DNA of 64,000 nt, taken from VMDJ01 sp965659945. Lineage in GTDB: Bacteria; Pseudomonadota; Gammaproteobacteria; Chromatiales; Chromatiaceae. Positions 28,490 to 40,450 of the stretch are shown in pieces. The position numbers were made by a program, and so were the translations under genes. The stretch spans positions 35,094 to 99,093 of the forward strand of contig CBFHYJ010000001.1 in NCBI GenBank assembly GCA_965659945.1, given 5' to 3'. The notes beneath the pieces are model-generated. The model was not told the origin of the DNA. It saw nothing but the letters and a program-made list of their open reading frames with translations, and did not search any database. How positions within the stretch are numbered: the first letter of the stretch is position 1; every line of letters starts with the position of its first letter.

Positions 28490-30766
28490 ATGAATCTGGT
28501 CATCGTTGAATCGCCCGCAAAAGCGAAAACGATCAAAAAATATCTCGGCAAAGATTTCGATGTGTACGCATCGTATGGCCACGTGCGAGATCTTGTACCT
28601 AAAGAAGGTGCGGTTGATCCTAACAATCATTTCGCGATGAAGTATCAAGTCATCGAACGAAACGACAAGCATGTCAAAACGATTATCTCTAAGTTAAAGA
28701 ATGCCGATTCCCTGTATCTTGCGACCGACCCCGACCGCGAAGGTGAAGCTATCTCATGGCACCTTTATGAGTTGCTGAATGACAAGAAGAAGCTAAAAAA
28801 CAAAACTGTGCATCGCGTTGTGTTCAACGAGATCACCAAGAAAGCTGTGCAAGACGCTGTGGCTAATCCACGTGAGCTCTCGATGGATTTGGTAAACGCA
28901 CAGCAAGCACGTCGCGCACTCGATTACCTAGTTGGATTTAATTTATCGCCATTACTTTGGAAGAAAGTTCGTCGTGGTTTATCTGCGGGTCGCGTGCAAA
29001 GCCCTGCCTTACGTCTGATCTGTGAACGTGAAGATGAGATCGAAGCATTTAAAGCGAAAGAATATTGGACTGTTGAAGCGGATACCGAAAAAGACGGCCA
29101 AGGCTTTAACGCCAAGCTGACACATTTCGATAATGAAAAGCTCAGCCAGTTTTCTATCACTAACGAGAAACGCGCAAAGACCGTTGAGTCAGCTTTAAAT
29201 GAAGCCGCTAATGGTGAGCTGGTCATCGCCAAGGTTGAAAAGAAGCAGCGCAAGCGCAACCCTGCACCACCTTTCACAACCTCTACACTGCAACAAGAGG
29301 CCGCGCGTAAGTTAGGCTTTACCGCACAACGCACGATGCGTGTTGCTCAAGGTCTTTATGAAGGTGTGGATATCGGTGAAGGCACTGTTGGTCTGATTAC
29401 CTATATGCGTACCGACTCGGTGAACTTAGCTGACGAGGCGATTGGCGAGTTACGCGGTTTTATCAGCGACACCTATGGCAAAGAGAATCTGCCAAAAGCC
29501 GCGCGCGCATTTAAAACTAAATCTAAGAATGCTCAGGAAGCGCACGAAGCGATTCGTCCAACCTCGGTATCAAATACGCCTGATAGCATCGCTAAACATC
29601 TGGATAAAGATCAGCTCAAGCTTTACACCTTGATCTGGAAGCGTACCGTTGCCTGTCAGATGATTCATGCCACCATCAACACCGTGGCTGCAGACATGAC
29701 GGCGGGTAGTCACACCTTCCGTGCAAACGGCTCAACCATCGCCGCTCCTGGCTTCATGCAGATCTACCTTGAAGGCAAGGATGACAGTAAAGGCGATGAT
29801 GACGAAAAGATGCTGCCTGAGCTGACCGAAGGTGAAAAAGTTAAGTTGCTTAAAGTTCGCCCTGAGCAACACTTCACTGAACCACCACCGCGCTTCTCAG
29901 AAGCAAGCTTGGTTAAGGCGCTCGAAGAATTCGGTATTGGCCGTCCATCGACTTACGCATCAATCATCTCAACACTGCAGGACCGCGAATATGTTGAGAT
30001 TGATAAGAAACGCTTCTATCCAACGGATGTGGGTCGCGTAGTTAACAAATTCTTAACTAACTACTTTACTCGGTACGTTGATTACAACTTCACCGCGCAA
30101 CTTGAAGATGAGCTCGATGCCGTTTCACGTGGCGAGGAAGAGTGGGTGCCACTCCTAGAAAAATTCTGGAAGCCCTTCATTGATCGCATTGAAGACACAC
30201 AAGAGAACGTTCAACGTTCAGATGTCACGCAAGAAAAGATCGATGAAAAGTGTCCTAAGTGTAACGAGCAATTATCGATCCGCTTAGGTCGTAATGGTCG
30301 CTTCATTGGTTGTACCGCTTATCCTGAATGTGACTACACACGTAACCTGAATGACGATGGTGATTCACCTGAACCTGAGAAGGTCGGTCGTGACTGCCCT
30401 GAGTGTGGTTCTGAACTGATTTATAAGACCGGTCGTTATGGCAAGTTCATTGGCTGCTCCTCTTATCCAGACTGTAAACACATCGAACCACTCGAAAAAC
30501 CCAAAGACACTGGCGTCGAATGTCCTAAGTGTAAGAAAGGCATGATGATGGAACGTCGCTCACGTCGCGGCAAAGTTTTCTATTCGTGCTCAACATACCC
30601 AACGTGTGATTACGCGACTTGGAACATGCCATTAGCCGAGCCCTGCCCAACCTGTCATTGGCCAATCGTGACCATCAAGACAACGAAGCGCAGTGGTACG
30701 CAAAAAGTATGTCCTCAGCAGGAATGCAGCTTCGCTGAAGCTTACGAAGCACCACCTGAAGAATAA
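28490..30766 (+). CDS. topA: DNA topoisomerase I
   Basis: Relaxes negative supercoils behind moving RNA polymerase. The 758 residues hold a Toprim domain (LVIVESPAKAKTIKKYLG, ATDPDREGE), the type IA catalytic core with active tyrosine Y305 in ITYMRTDS, and a C-terminal tail from about residue 587 with four Cys4 zinc fingers of pattern CPxC...C...C. E. coli TopA is longer (865), so the tail differs slightly. I start at ATG 28490, where the family sequence begins, not at an ATG 13 codons upstream. tsaC and hemF follow closely. Confidence 0.97.
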   Translation: MNLVIVESPAKAKTIKKYLGKDFDVYASYGHVRDLVPKEGAVDPNNHFAMKYQVIERNDKHVKTIISKLKNADSLYLATDPDREGEAISWHLYELLNDKKKLKNKTVHRVVFNEITKKAVQDAVANPRELSMDLVNAQQARRALDYLVGFNLSPLLWKKVRRGLSAGRVQSPALRLICEREDEIEAFKAKEYWTVEADTEKDGQGFNAKLTHFDNEKLSQFSITNEKRAKTVESALNEAANGELVIAKVEKKQRKRNPAPPFTTSTLQQEAARKLGFTAQRTMRVAQGLYEGVDIGEGTVGLITYMRTDSVNLADEAIGELRGFISDTYGKENLPKAARAFKTKSKNAQEAHEAIRPTSVSNTPDSIAKHLDKDQLKLYTLIWKRTVACQMIHATINTVAADMTAGSHTFRANGSTIAAPGFMQIYLEGKDDSKGDDDEKMLPELTEGEKVKLLKVRPEQHFTEPPPRFSEASLVKALEEFGIGRPSTYASIISTLQDREYVEIDKKRFYPTDVGRVVNKFLTNYFTRYVDYNFTAQLEDELDAVSRGEEEWVPLLEKFWKPFIDRIEDTQENVQRSDVTQEKIDEKCPKCNEQLSIRLGRNGRFIGCTAYPECDYTRNLNDDGDSPEPEKVGRDCPECGSELIYKTGRYGKFIGCSSYPDCKHIEPLEKPKDTGVECPKCKKGMMMERRSRRGKVFYSCSTYPTCDYATWNMPLAEPCPTCHWPIVTIKTTKRSGTQKVCPQQECSFAEAYEAPPEE

Positions 30767-30777
30767 GCACTGCGCGC

Positions 30778-31326
30778 ATGTCGTCACGTTTTCGAACTCA
30801 TCTCGCAGCACGCATCATCCATCAAGGGGGCGTCGTCGCTTATCCGACTGAAGCAGTTTACGGTTTTGGTTGTGATCCACTCGATGCGCATGCTGTCGCG
30901 CGATTGCTTGAATTAAAACAACGTCCCGAAAGTAAAGGCCTGATCCTCATCGCATCGCATGCCGAACAGCTGCGTCCGTTTGTTGATGATCTTGATCAGT
31001 GGTTACCTAAGATTGGCAAAGAATGGCCAGGCGCACATACCTTCTTGTTGCCAGCAGCAAATGATCTACCACGTTGGGTTAACGGCGGTAACAACAAGAT
31101 CGCTTGTCGCGTTACAACACACCCGATCGCTTCGGCATTATGTGAAGAAATAGGTCACGCTATCGTATCGACTTCCGCTAATCGCAGTGGGCACGCGCCT
31201 GCAAAGAGCGCGTTTGAAGTTCAGCTACACTGTCCTGGCTGCGATTACATCTTGAGTGGCGCCTTAGGCCAACTCGATAAACCGACACCTATCACTGACA
31301 TCACGACTGGAAAGCGTTTACGCTAA
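30778..31326 (+). CDS. tsaC: Threonylcarbamoyl-AMP synthase TsaC (YrdC)
   Basis: Makes the threonylcarbamoyl-adenylate used for the t6A modification of ANN-decoding tRNAs. The 182 residues show the YrdC fold: GGVVAYPTEAVYGFGCDP, LKQRPESKGLILIAS and VSTSANRSGHAPA. Length fits the short TsaC type. It starts 11 bases after topA, and hemF follows at once, an order shared with pseudomonads and other gammaproteobacteria. No strong ribosome site is seen. Confidence 0.95.
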   Translation: MSSRFRTHLAARIIHQGGVVAYPTEAVYGFGCDPLDAHAVARLLELKQRPESKGLILIASHAEQLRPFVDDLDQWLPKIGKEWPGAHTFLLPAANDLPRWVNGGNNKIACRVTTHPIASALCEEIGHAIVSTSANRSGHAPAKSAFEVQLHCPGCDYILSGALGQLDKPTPITDITTGKRLR

Positions 31327-32588
<1,262 letters not shown>

Positions 32589-32704
32589 AGTGTGTCCTCA
32601 AAATTGCGGCCGGGATGCTATCACAATGGCCGACAGGCTTTGTTTTTAGTCGCTCAAGTCAGTAGCATTGCGCCAGATTTTATTTTTGTAGCACCCTCCT
32701 CGAC

Positions 32705-33634
32705 ATGTCTGAAACGATTCGTATCGCAACTCGCAAATCTCCTCTCGCCATGTGGCAAGCCGAACACGTGGCTGCCGCACTGAAAGCTGCGCATCCCGAT
32801 TTAGAGGTCGAAATCCTCGGCATGTCGACTCAAGGTGACAAGATTCTCGATACCCCTTTGGCCAAAATTGGCGGAAAAGGTTTGTTCGTTAAAGAGCTCG
32901 AAGCTCGCATGCTAGAGGGCGATGCCGATATCGCTGTGCACTCGATGAAGGATGTGCCGGTAGAGTTGCCAGAAGGTTTGCACCTTGCTGTGATCATGGA
33001 GCGCGAAGATCCAACCGATGCGTTTGTTAGCAACAAATTCACTTCACTCGATCAGTTGCCAGAAGGCGCTGTTGTTGGCACCTCAAGTTTACGTCGCCAA
33101 TGTCAATTGAGTGATCGTCGACCTGATCTTGAGATCAAATCACTGCGCGGCAATGTGAACACTCGCTTAAAGAAACTCGATGATGGTGAATACGATGCCA
33201 TCATCTTGGCATCTGCCGGTTTGATTCGCTTAGGCTTTGCCGATCGCATCCGTCATGCACTCGATACCGAAGACAGTTTGCCAGCAATTGGCCAAGGCGC
33301 TGTGGGCATTGAATGTCGTTCAGATGATCCGCGTGTGAATGCGTTACTTGCACCCTTACACCACAAAGATACCGCTGACCGTGTTGCCGCAGAGCGTGCA
33401 ATGAATGCTCGTTTAGAAGGTGGTTGTCAGGTACCGATTGGCGGCCATGCCATTATCGAGGACGATGAGATCTTTATGCGTGGCTTGGTTGGTACTGTAG
33501 ATGGTAGCGAAGTGATTCGTGCGGAGATTCGTGGCTCGCGTGATCAAGCGGCCGAACTAGGTGTTGTTGTCGCTGAAGAGCTACTGGCACATGGCGCTGA
33601 CACCATCTTGCGTGAGCTTTACGAAAACGCATGA
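32705..33634 (+). CDS. hemC: Hydroxymethylbilane synthase (porphobilinogen deaminase)
   Basis: Joins four porphobilinogen units into the linear tetrapyrrole hydroxymethylbilane. The 309 residues include the N-terminal [17 protein letters not shown], the VHSMKDVP region, SLRRQCQL, and the dipyrromethane-cofactor cysteine in [15 protein letters not shown]. Length equals E. coli HemC (313). It leads the hemC-hemD-hemX-hemY-ubiD run and overlaps hemD by four bases (ATGA), so the two enzymes are translationally coupled. Confidence 0.97.
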   Translation: MSETIRIATRKSPLAMWQAEHVAAALKAAHPDLEVEILGMSTQGDKILDTPLAKIGGKGLFVKELEARMLEGDADIAVHSMKDVPVELPEGLHLAVIMEREDPTDAFVSNKFTSLDQLPEGAVVGTSSLRRQCQLSDRRPDLEIKSLRGNVNTRLKKLDDGEYDAIILASAGLIRLGFADRIRHALDTEDSLPAIGQGAVGIECRSDDPRVNALLAPLHHKDTADRVAAERAMNARLEGGCQVPIGGHAIIEDDEIFMRGLVGTVDGSEVIRAEIRGSRDQAAELGVVVAEELLAHGADTILRELYENA

Positions 33635-34416
33635 GCAAAAAGCCTTGTGATCTAGCTGGCCTATCAGTGCTGGTCACCCGCGCTGAAGCACAAGCCGACG
33701 CTTTTTGTGAATTAATTCAAGATGCGCACGGACGCCCAGTGCGCTTTCCAGCTCTTGAGATCTTAGGCCCTTCGGATAAGAAAGGCTTGAAGCAACAGCT
33801 TTCCGATCTAACAAAAATTGATCTACTGATTTTTGTTAGCGCGAATGCCGTGCGTTACGCCTTCCCGCATTTTCCAAACAACATTCCGGTGGATCTGGAG
33901 ATCGCCGCGGTAGGTAAAGCCACTGCTAGCGCACTGGAAGACTGTGGTCTCGATCCAACCCTACTGCCCGGTGAGCAGATGAACTCTGAAGGCTTATTAG
34001 CCTTACCCGCTCTTCAGTCGGTTGACGGTAAAACGATTCTCATCGTACGTGGTAATGGGGGTCGTGAGCTACTCAAAGACACCCTGACAGAGCGTGGTGC
34101 TAGTGTGAGCTATGCAGAGGCATACCGCCGCCAACTTCCGCAGCGAAATGCCAGCAACCTGGTTCAAAATTGGTCGAGCTGGGTTGATGTGGTCACCGTA
34201 ACCAGTGTCGAGCTACTTAAAAACCTTTGTCAGCTGATCGGCGACGATGGCGTTGAACGACTCAAGCAAACCCCGCTAGCAGTGATAAGCGAGCGTATTG
34301 CTGAATATGCTGATGAGATCGGTTGCGAGGCAATTTATGTCAGCGACCAGCCTTCTGATGTGGCTTTACTCAAGACGGTCTGCGAGATCAATCGCGAGCT
34401 ACTCAAAGCGCAATAG
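33631..34416 (+). CDS. hemD: Uroporphyrinogen-III synthase
   Basis: Closes and inverts ring D of hydroxymethylbilane to give uroporphyrinogen III. The family is poorly conserved; this 261-residue protein shows [17 protein letters not shown] near the start, [26 protein letters not shown] and [12 protein letters not shown], the usual weak motifs in order. Its location between hemC and hemX makes the call secure. Translation is coupled to hemC. A 69-base gap precedes hemX. Confidence 0.93.
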   Translation: MSKKPCDLAGLSVLVTRAEAQADAFCELIQDAHGRPVRFPALEILGPSDKKGLKQQLSDLTKIDLLIFVSANAVRYAFPHFPNNIPVDLEIAAVGKATASALEDCGLDPTLLPGEQMNSEGLLALPALQSVDGKTILIVRGNGGRELLKDTLTERGASVSYAEAYRRQLPQRNASNLVQNWSSWVDVVTVTSVELLKNLCQLIGDDGVERLKQTPLAVISERIAEYADEIGCEAIYVSDQPSDVALLKTVCEINRELLKAQ

Positions 34417-34485
34417 AACAAGACGCAGACCACTGCCTTTGCTAGTCTTATGGGCAGGACAATCCGGTAGAGTTTTGACGCTGAT

Positions 34486-35766
34486 ATGACCGAGCCCAAA
34501 GATAAAGAAAACGTCGTCATCGATGTCACTCCAGAACCTGAATCTGGACCTGAAATGGACTCAACAACTGAGCCAAGTGCAGCACAACCCTCGAAGAAAA
34601 AATTTCCACTCTTGCTGACCACCACTCTGGTGGCATTAGGGCTAGCCGTTGGCGCTTTAGTTTTTGCCTATCAATCAACGCAAAGCACTGCTGAAGAGCT
34701 AAATGCACTCAGTGCGAAATTCCAACAGAGCCAAAATCGTCAAGCGCAACTCACTGCCGCTTTGCAACAGACGCAACAACAGGCACGCTCGCAAGCGAGC
34801 CAAGTAGATCAAGTTAATCAAACCACAGCGCAGCAACAAAAGATCATCGAAGAAACGCGTGCTCAACTCTCCGAGCAACAAACCAAACTCGCTTCCGATC
34901 AAGACGCTCTGCAATCGCGTGAACAAACTCTGCTTGCGCGTCTGGATGAAATGAAAATGCATCTGCGTTCAGACAATGGGCAGTGGATGGTGTCAGAAGC
35001 AGAGTATCTACTGCGCCTTGCCAGTCATCGCGTTTCTTTAGAACGTGATCTAGCCACTGCACGTGAAGCGCTGTTACTGGCTGATCAACGTTTGCGTGAT
35101 ACGCGTGATCCAGGTTGGCTTGCGGTTCGTGAACAAATAGCACGTGACATCAACACTATTGATAGCACTTCGCTACCCGATGTTGCCGGTCTATCAGCCA
35201 AACTTGGCGCGCTAATTGATCAAGTGCCCCAACTCAAGCTCACCAAGAACACACTTGGCACAACAAGTGAGCCTACAGCTGATGCCATAGCAACCCAAGG
35301 CCAAACTCGCACTTGGGACTCCCTACTTGAAAATTTAATTACTGGCTTTAAAAGCACGATTCGTGTGCGCCGGAATGATCAGCCGCAACAAGCGATGTTG
35401 GCACCAGAGCAGCAATACTTCCTTTACGAAAACCTTCGCCTTCAACTTGAAGGGGCTCGCTTGGCGGTTGCCAAAGGTGATCAATCACTATTCCAAGATA
35501 ATTTGAATACGATTTCTAATTGGCTTAGTACTTACTTCGACCCAAGTCATCAGTTGGCGCAAGCTATGTTGGACTCAGTGAATGAACTCAAAGTCATCAA
35601 CATCAAACCTAGCTTGCCGGACTTAAGTCGCTCTCTGCATGAATTGCAATTGCGTAAAAAACTGACTGAAGATCTCTCGCGTGCCGGTAACCCAACACAA
35701 CCCGTTGCGCCTAGCGCACCTAGCGCGCCGCCGATGATCAACGTGATGCCGAGCGTGAATCAATGA
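34486..35766 (+). CDS. hemX: HemX-family membrane protein
   Basis: Single-pass inner-membrane protein of 426 residues: a short acidic, proline-rich cytoplasmic N-terminus, one membrane helix (about 43-65), a glutamine-rich coiled coil (about 68-160) and a folded C-terminal domain. This layout is HemX, sometimes labelled uroporphyrin-III C-methyltransferase although no methyltransferase fold is visible. The function is unresolved; a scaffolding role for haem enzymes has been proposed for the family. Its stop overlaps the hemY start (ATGA). Confidence 0.9.
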   Translation: MTEPKDKENVVIDVTPEPESGPEMDSTTEPSAAQPSKKKFPLLLTTTLVALGLAVGALVFAYQSTQSTAEELNALSAKFQQSQNRQAQLTAALQQTQQQARSQASQVDQVNQTTAQQQKIIEETRAQLSEQQTKLASDQDALQSREQTLLARLDEMKMHLRSDNGQWMVSEAEYLLRLASHRVSLERDLATAREALLLADQRLRDTRDPGWLAVREQIARDINTIDSTSLPDVAGLSAKLGALIDQVPQLKLTKNTLGTTSEPTADAIATQGQTRTWDSLLENLITGFKSTIRVRRNDQPQQAMLAPEQQYFLYENLRLQLEGARLAVAKGDQSLFQDNLNTISNWLSTYFDPSHQLAQAMLDSVNELKVINIKPSLPDLSRSLHELQLRKKLTEDLSRAGNPTQPVAPSAPSAPPMINVMPSVNQ

Positions 35767-37004
35767 CACGTTTGCTTAAGATCTGGCTAGTCATCCTGCT
35801 TGGCGCCGGCATTGGCGTCATCGCAACACGTGATAACGGCTATGTCATGTTGGCCTTCGGTGTATATACCGTTGAGATGAGTCTGGTCTTATTGCTGATC
35901 ATTATCGCGATACTCTTTGCAGTGATGTATTTCAGTATTCGCGCATTGGTACGTTTCTATCGCCTACCATCGGATGTGAAAGATTGGTCGCAACGTCGTG
36001 GTAACCGTGCTGCACAGAACGCAATGACCCGAGGCTTGCTTGAATTATCTGAAGGTCAATGGCGTAAAGCAGAAAAACGTTTGGTGAAATTTGCTGATCG
36101 TTCTGAAACGCCTTTGTTGAATTATCTTGCAGCTGCTCGCGCGGCCCAACTACAAGGTGCGCATGAGCGTCGTGATAGTTACATTCGTCTGGCACATAAA
36201 CACATGCCTTCAGCTGATGTGGCTGTCAGCATCACTCAAGCAGAACTGCAGATGGCGGATCATCAGCTTGATCAAGCATTAGATACTTTAAGCCACCTAC
36301 GTGATGTCGCACCAAACCACACCTATGTGTTGCGCTTACTCATGGATCTTTATGATCAAGTTGGTGACTGGGAGCGCTTAAGCGAGTTAATGCCAGAACT
36401 ACGAAAGCGAAAAGTTGCGTCTGCTGATCAACTCAAGTCGCTGGAAAAGAAAGCGTATAAAAAATTATTAGAAGCGAGCTTCTTAGATAACGATCCTGAG
36501 CAACTTAGTTATCGCTGGCGCAATGTGCCAAAGGCGCTACGTGAAGACCCTGCGCTGATTGCTGACTACGCCAGTTACTTGCAAGAACGTAAGCGCCATC
36601 AAGAAGCAGAAGAGCTTTTGCGCCAAGCGCTTAAGCGTGGCTGGGACGTTGAACTGGTTGAGTTGTATGGTCAGCTTGAATGCCCGAATGCTGCGAAGCA
36701 CTTATCGCGCGTTGAGGCTTACCTGAAAAAATATCCTAATGATGCAACGCTACTATTAAGTCTGGGTCGACTCTGTTTGCGTTCGCAATTGTGGGGCAAG
36801 GCACGTGCTTATCTTGAAGCTAGTGTGGGTAATGACGGCCCTGTCACGGCTTACCGCGAATTAGCCAGGCTACTTGAACACATGGACGAGCCAGAAAAAG
36901 CCTTAAATATTTATCGTCAAGCGGTCTCGCTTGAGCATGATGATCATTTGATCGCCTTACCGGAACATATCGGGCACCACCCGCGCACTTCTGACGCGCA
37001 GTAA
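35763..37004 (+). CDS. hemY: HemY-family TPR membrane protein
   Basis: Inner-membrane protein of 413 residues with two N-terminal helices (about 5-28 and 38-60) followed by a helical tetratricopeptide-repeat domain facing the cytoplasm (repeats from about 85 to the end, for example [22 protein letters not shown]). This is the proteobacterial HemY, not the protoporphyrinogen oxidase of the same name in Bacillus. It probably organises late haem synthesis, by association only. It overlaps hemX by four bases and ubiD follows five bases later. Confidence 0.92.
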   Translation: MTRLLKIWLVILLGAGIGVIATRDNGYVMLAFGVYTVEMSLVLLLIIIAILFAVMYFSIRALVRFYRLPSDVKDWSQRRGNRAAQNAMTRGLLELSEGQWRKAEKRLVKFADRSETPLLNYLAAARAAQLQGAHERRDSYIRLAHKHMPSADVAVSITQAELQMADHQLDQALDTLSHLRDVAPNHTYVLRLLMDLYDQVGDWERLSELMPELRKRKVASADQLKSLEKKAYKKLLEASFLDNDPEQLSYRWRNVPKALREDPALIADYASYLQERKRHQEAEELLRQALKRGWDVELVELYGQLECPNAAKHLSRVEAYLKKYPNDATLLLSLGRLCLRSQLWGKARAYLEASVGNDGPVTAYRELARLLEHMDEPEKALNIYRQAVSLEHDDHLIALPEHIGHHPRTSDAQ

Positions 37005-37009
37005 GTTTT

Positions 37010-38482
37010 ATGAAATACAAAGATCTTCGCGATTTCATTGCGCAACTCGAAGCGCAAGGTGAACTCAAACGCATTCAACAAGAAGTTGATCCTTATCTCG
37101 AAATGACAGAGATCTGTGATCGCGTGTTACGTGCCGAAGGCCCTGCGCTGTTATTTGAAAATGTTAAAGGTTCATCGACCCCTGTGCTGGGCAATCTATT
37201 TGGCACACCGAAGCGTGTTGCGATGGGTATGGGTGAAGACAAGGTCGAAGCATTGCGTGAGATCGGTAAGCTACTAGCGATGCTGAAAGAGCCCAGCCCG
37301 CCTAAAGGGATGAAAGATGCCTGGAAGCAGTTGCCGATTTTTAAAAAGGTGCTCGATATGGCACCGAAGAAAATTAAAAACGCGGCATGCCAACAACATG
37401 TGATTGAAGGTGATGATGTCGAACTAAAAAACATCCCGGTGCAAACCTGTTGGCCAGGTGATGCCGGCCCACTCATTACTTGGGGCTTGGTGATAACACG
37501 AGGTCCAGAAAAGCCTCGCCAAAATCTCGGCATTTATCGAATGCAGGTCATTGGTAAAAATCGCGTGATCATGCGTTGGTTAGCGCATCGCGGTGGCGCG
37601 CTCGATTTTCGCGATTGGCAACAGAAACATCCAGGTGAGCCCTTCCCTATCTCGGTTGCGTTAGGTGCAGACCCTGCAACCATCTTAGGCGCAGTAACGC
37701 CAGTGCCAGATACGCTCTCGGAATATGCGTTTGCCGGCCTGCTACGTGGCAGTCGCACTGAACTCACGCAATGCATCGGTAATGAACTACAAGTACCCGC
37801 TTCGGCGGAGTTTGTTTTAGAAGGCCATCTTCACCCTGGTGATAATGCACCTGAAGGTCCGTTTGGTGATCACACCGGTTACTACAACGAAGTCGATGAA
37901 TTCCCCGTTTTCACGATTGATCGCATCACGCATCGTGACAAGCCAATCTATCACAGTACTTACACAGGCCGTCCACCGGATGAACCAGCCATTCTCGGTG
38001 TTGCACTGAACGAGGTCTTCGTTCCTTTATTGCAAAAGCAATTTCCAGAGATCACTGACTTCTACCTTCCACCAGAAGGTTGCTCTTATCGCATGGCAGT
38101 TGTCAGCATTAAGAAACAATACCCAGGTCATGCCAAGCGCGTGATGTTTGGCGTTTGGTCTTTCTTGCGTCAATTTATGTACACCAAGTTTGTGGTGGTC
38201 GTTGATGACGATGTGAATACTCGCGATTGGAAAGATGTCATCTGGGCAATGACCACGCGTATGGACCCTGTGCGTGACACAACACTTGTTGAAAACACGC
38301 CGATTGATTATCTCGACTTTGCTTCACCGGTCTCAGGGCTTGGCGGCAAAATGGGTATGGATGCGACGAACAAAATGCCAGGTGAAACGAATCGCGAATG
38401 GGGCACCCCTATCGTGATGGACGCAGAGGTTAAAGCGCGTGTTGATGCGATGTGGGAATCACTAGGCCTCGATAAAACTTAA
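37010..38482 (+). CDS. ubiD: 4-hydroxy-3-polyprenylbenzoate decarboxylase
   Basis: Decarboxylates the polyprenylated hydroxybenzoate in ubiquinone synthesis using prenylated FMN. The 490 residues show the UbiD pattern: [21 protein letters not shown] at the start, [45 protein letters not shown] with the catalytic glutamate region, and a C-terminal [18 protein letters not shown]. Length matches E. coli UbiD (497). The flavin prenyltransferase UbiX is not in this window. Its 3' end overlaps the convergent SDR gene by four bases. Confidence 0.96.
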   Translation: MKYKDLRDFIAQLEAQGELKRIQQEVDPYLEMTEICDRVLRAEGPALLFENVKGSSTPVLGNLFGTPKRVAMGMGEDKVEALREIGKLLAMLKEPSPPKGMKDAWKQLPIFKKVLDMAPKKIKNAACQQHVIEGDDVELKNIPVQTCWPGDAGPLITWGLVITRGPEKPRQNLGIYRMQVIGKNRVIMRWLAHRGGALDFRDWQQKHPGEPFPISVALGADPATILGAVTPVPDTLSEYAFAGLLRGSRTELTQCIGNELQVPASAEFVLEGHLHPGDNAPEGPFGDHTGYYNEVDEFPVFTIDRITHRDKPIYHSTYTGRPPDEPAILGVALNEVFVPLLQKQFPEITDFYLPPEGCSYRMAVVSIKKQYPGHAKRVMFGVWSFLRQFMYTKFVVVVDDDVNTRDWKDVIWAMTTRMDPVRDTTLVENTPIDYLDFASPVSGLGGKMGMDATNKMPGETNREWGTPIVMDAEVKARVDAMWESLGLDKT

Positions 38483-39333
38483 AAGCAGCTAGGCAAGCCT
38501 TGCTCTAGTGTTGGATATTTAAACGTAACACCGAGGTCTTCAACTAGCTTGCGATTACTCAAGCGACGCGACTCAGATAAATACGACAACAAGCCATCCG
38601 ATAATTCGGTGCGAGCCTCTTCCATTGAAATAATACGGGGTCGCTCCAAACCCGCAAGATCAGCAACCTGATTAAAGTAGTCGGTCATATTACCCGGCTG
38701 CCCATCGCAGGCGTTATACACACCACCACTCTCACCTTTTTCAGCGGCGGTAAGTAATGCGCTGACTAAATCATCTGCATGAATGCGATTGGTCCAAGGC
38801 GCATCGGCTTCCGAAACCATCGGCAATTTCTTGCGCAAGCGCATCAATGGCAACTTGTCAGGCCCATAGATGCCTGCAACACGCAAAATGACCAACTCGC
38901 CGCCTGTGTCCTCACGCCATGCTTGCCACTGCTGCTCAGCTGACCAACGACGCTTCGCACGATCGACCTCAGGTTTAGCCGGCCATGTCTCATCAACCCA
39001 TTCGCCATGACAATCGCCGTATACGCCGGTCGTACTTAAATACACCACACGCTTTGGCTGACCGCTGTGTGCAAATCCTTCGATCAATTGACTTGTGCGA
39101 GTATCGCCTGTGCCCACAGCAGGTGGCGGCATACACACCATCAGCGTTTCATCTTGGGTACTGTGTTGCGGCAAACTGGCCTGATCAAGATCACACTGAA
39201 TACCATTGATGCCTATTTGCTGAAGCACATGAAGGCTAGCTTCACTGCGCACAACACCCGTGACTGCTTGATGATTTTGAATGAGTTGTTGGGCCATTCG
39301 CTGCCCGATATAGCCGCATCCTACGATTAACAT
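38479..39333 (-). CDS. SDR-family NAD(P)-dependent epimerase/dehydratase-like protein
   Basis: Extended short-chain dehydrogenase/reductase-like protein of 284 residues, similar to E. coli YeeZ. The NAD(P)-binding motif is near the N-terminus ([16 protein letters not shown]), and [15 protein letters not shown] holds the region where the catalytic Ser/Thr would be; a classical YxxxK is not obvious, so activity is uncertain. I start at ATG 39333, which has an AAGG ribosome site seven bases upstream and begins right before the Rossmann motif; a start at 39390 adds 19 residues of no family character. The substrate is unknown. Confidence 0.85.
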   Translation of the reverse strand: MLIVGCGYIGQRMAQQLIQNHQAVTGVVRSEASLHVLQQIGINGIQCDLDQASLPQHSTQDETLMVCMPPPAVGTGDTRTSQLIEGFAHSGQPKRVVYLSTTGVYGDCHGEWVDETWPAKPEVDRAKRRWSAEQQWQAWREDTGGELVILRVAGIYGPDKLPLMRLRKKLPMVSEADAPWTNRIHADDLVSALLTAAEKGESGGVYNACDGQPGNMTDYFNQVADLAGLERPRIISMEEARTELSDGLLSYLSESRRLSNRKLVEDLGVTFKYPTLEQGLPSCF

Positions 39334-39408
39334 GGTCGCCTTAGGTTTTAATCCAGAGTCTTTTCTTAGAGAATGCGCAAATTCTCGCATCCTGACCTTT
39401 GAGTTTCT

Positions 39409-40425
39409 ATGAGTTTTACGATCACACTAATGCCAAGTGGTGAGCAGTTCACCGTTAATCCCGGTGAAGCCATTTTGGATTCGGCGATCCGCCAAGGCGT
39501 TGCTATGCCTTACGGTTGTCGCAGTGGTCGTTGTGGCGCCTGTGTGGCCAACATCGTTGAAGGTGAGGTCAGCTACCCCTACGGTGAACCCATTGCCCTA
39601 GACACCACAAACCCAAATATCTGTCTGCCCTGCGCTTGTAAGCCTGACGGTGATGTCACCTTAGAGGTAAAAACCATCGCTCAGCAGGATGAAATTAAGG
39701 TGCGCATGTTGCCTTGTCGGGTACATCAAGTCGATCACCTCGCACATGATGTGATTCGGCTGCTGCTTAAACTGCCTGATGGCCAACGTTTGCAATTCAG
39801 AGCAGGACAATACATCGAGTTTGTCTTAGCTGACGGTCGCCATCGTGCGTTCTCAATTGCCAATGCACCTCATGATGATGCGTTTATTGAGCTGCACATT
39901 CGTCACGTTGATGGCGGTAAGTTCACGGATTGGGCGTTCTCGCAAATGGAAGAAAAAGCCATCTTGCGTATCGAAGCACCGCATGGCTCTTTTGTTTTAG
40001 ATGAGAAATCACAACGCCCCATGATCTTCATGGGTGGCGGCACCGGCTTTGCACCTCTGAAAGGTCAGATTGAACACGCCTTCCATATGGGCATCTCACG
40101 CCCTATGACGCTGTATTGGGGCGTTCGCTCGAAGCGTGACCTTTACCTACCTGAATTACCAAAAACTTGGGCAGCCGGTTTTGATCATTTCAAATTCATC
40201 CCCGTGTTATCAGAACCTGATGCAGACTGGGAAGGTCGTACTGGCTATGTGCATGAAGCAGTTTTAGCCGATATCAACAATCTTGCTGATCACGATATCT
40301 ATATGGCGGGACCGCCCATTATGGTGAAATCAGGTCGAGATGCTTTCTTGGCCGCTGGCGTTTCAGATGATCACATGCACTATGACTCGTTCGACTATGC
40401 GGATGACTCAAAACTAAAGAAATAA
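39409..40425 (+). CDS. Ferredoxin-fused flavin reductase (CDP-6-deoxyglucoseen reductase-like)
   Basis: Electron-transfer protein of 338 residues: an N-terminal plant-type 2Fe-2S ferredoxin domain with C37, C42, C45 and a fourth cysteine near 75, a flavin-binding barrel (AGQYIEF, RAFSIANAP) and an NAD-binding domain (IFMGGGTGFAPLKGQI). Sequences like this are named after AscD but usually have no deoxysugar role; placement near ubiD, as here, is common in gammaproteobacteria. The redox partner is unknown. It ends just before a bidirectional terminator. Confidence 0.88.
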   Translation: MSFTITLMPSGEQFTVNPGEAILDSAIRQGVAMPYGCRSGRCGACVANIVEGEVSYPYGEPIALDTTNPNICLPCACKPDGDVTLEVKTIAQQDEIKVRMLPCRVHQVDHLAHDVIRLLLKLPDGQRLQFRAGQYIEFVLADGRHRAFSIANAPHDDAFIELHIRHVDGGKFTDWAFSQMEEKAILRIEAPHGSFVLDEKSQRPMIFMGGGTGFAPLKGQIEHAFHMGISRPMTLYWGVRSKRDLYLPELPKTWAAGFDHFKFIPVLSEPDADWEGRTGYVHEAVLADINNLADHDIYMAGPPIMVKSGRDAFLAAGVSDDHMHYDSFDYADDSKLKK

Positions 40426-40450
40426 AAAAGGGCGCTAAGCGCCCTTCTTT
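40426..40450. terminator. Bidirectional intrinsic terminator
   Basis: AAGGGCGC (40428-40435) pairs with GCGCCCTT (40439-40446) around a 3-base loop, with T-rich tails on both strands. It separates the convergent reductase gene and the SH3-domain gene. Confidence 0.87.

Noticed and set aside
28259..28672. 137-codon open frame antisense across smg and topA
   Set aside because: Covers parts of two well-supported genes and the gap between them, with no family similarity.
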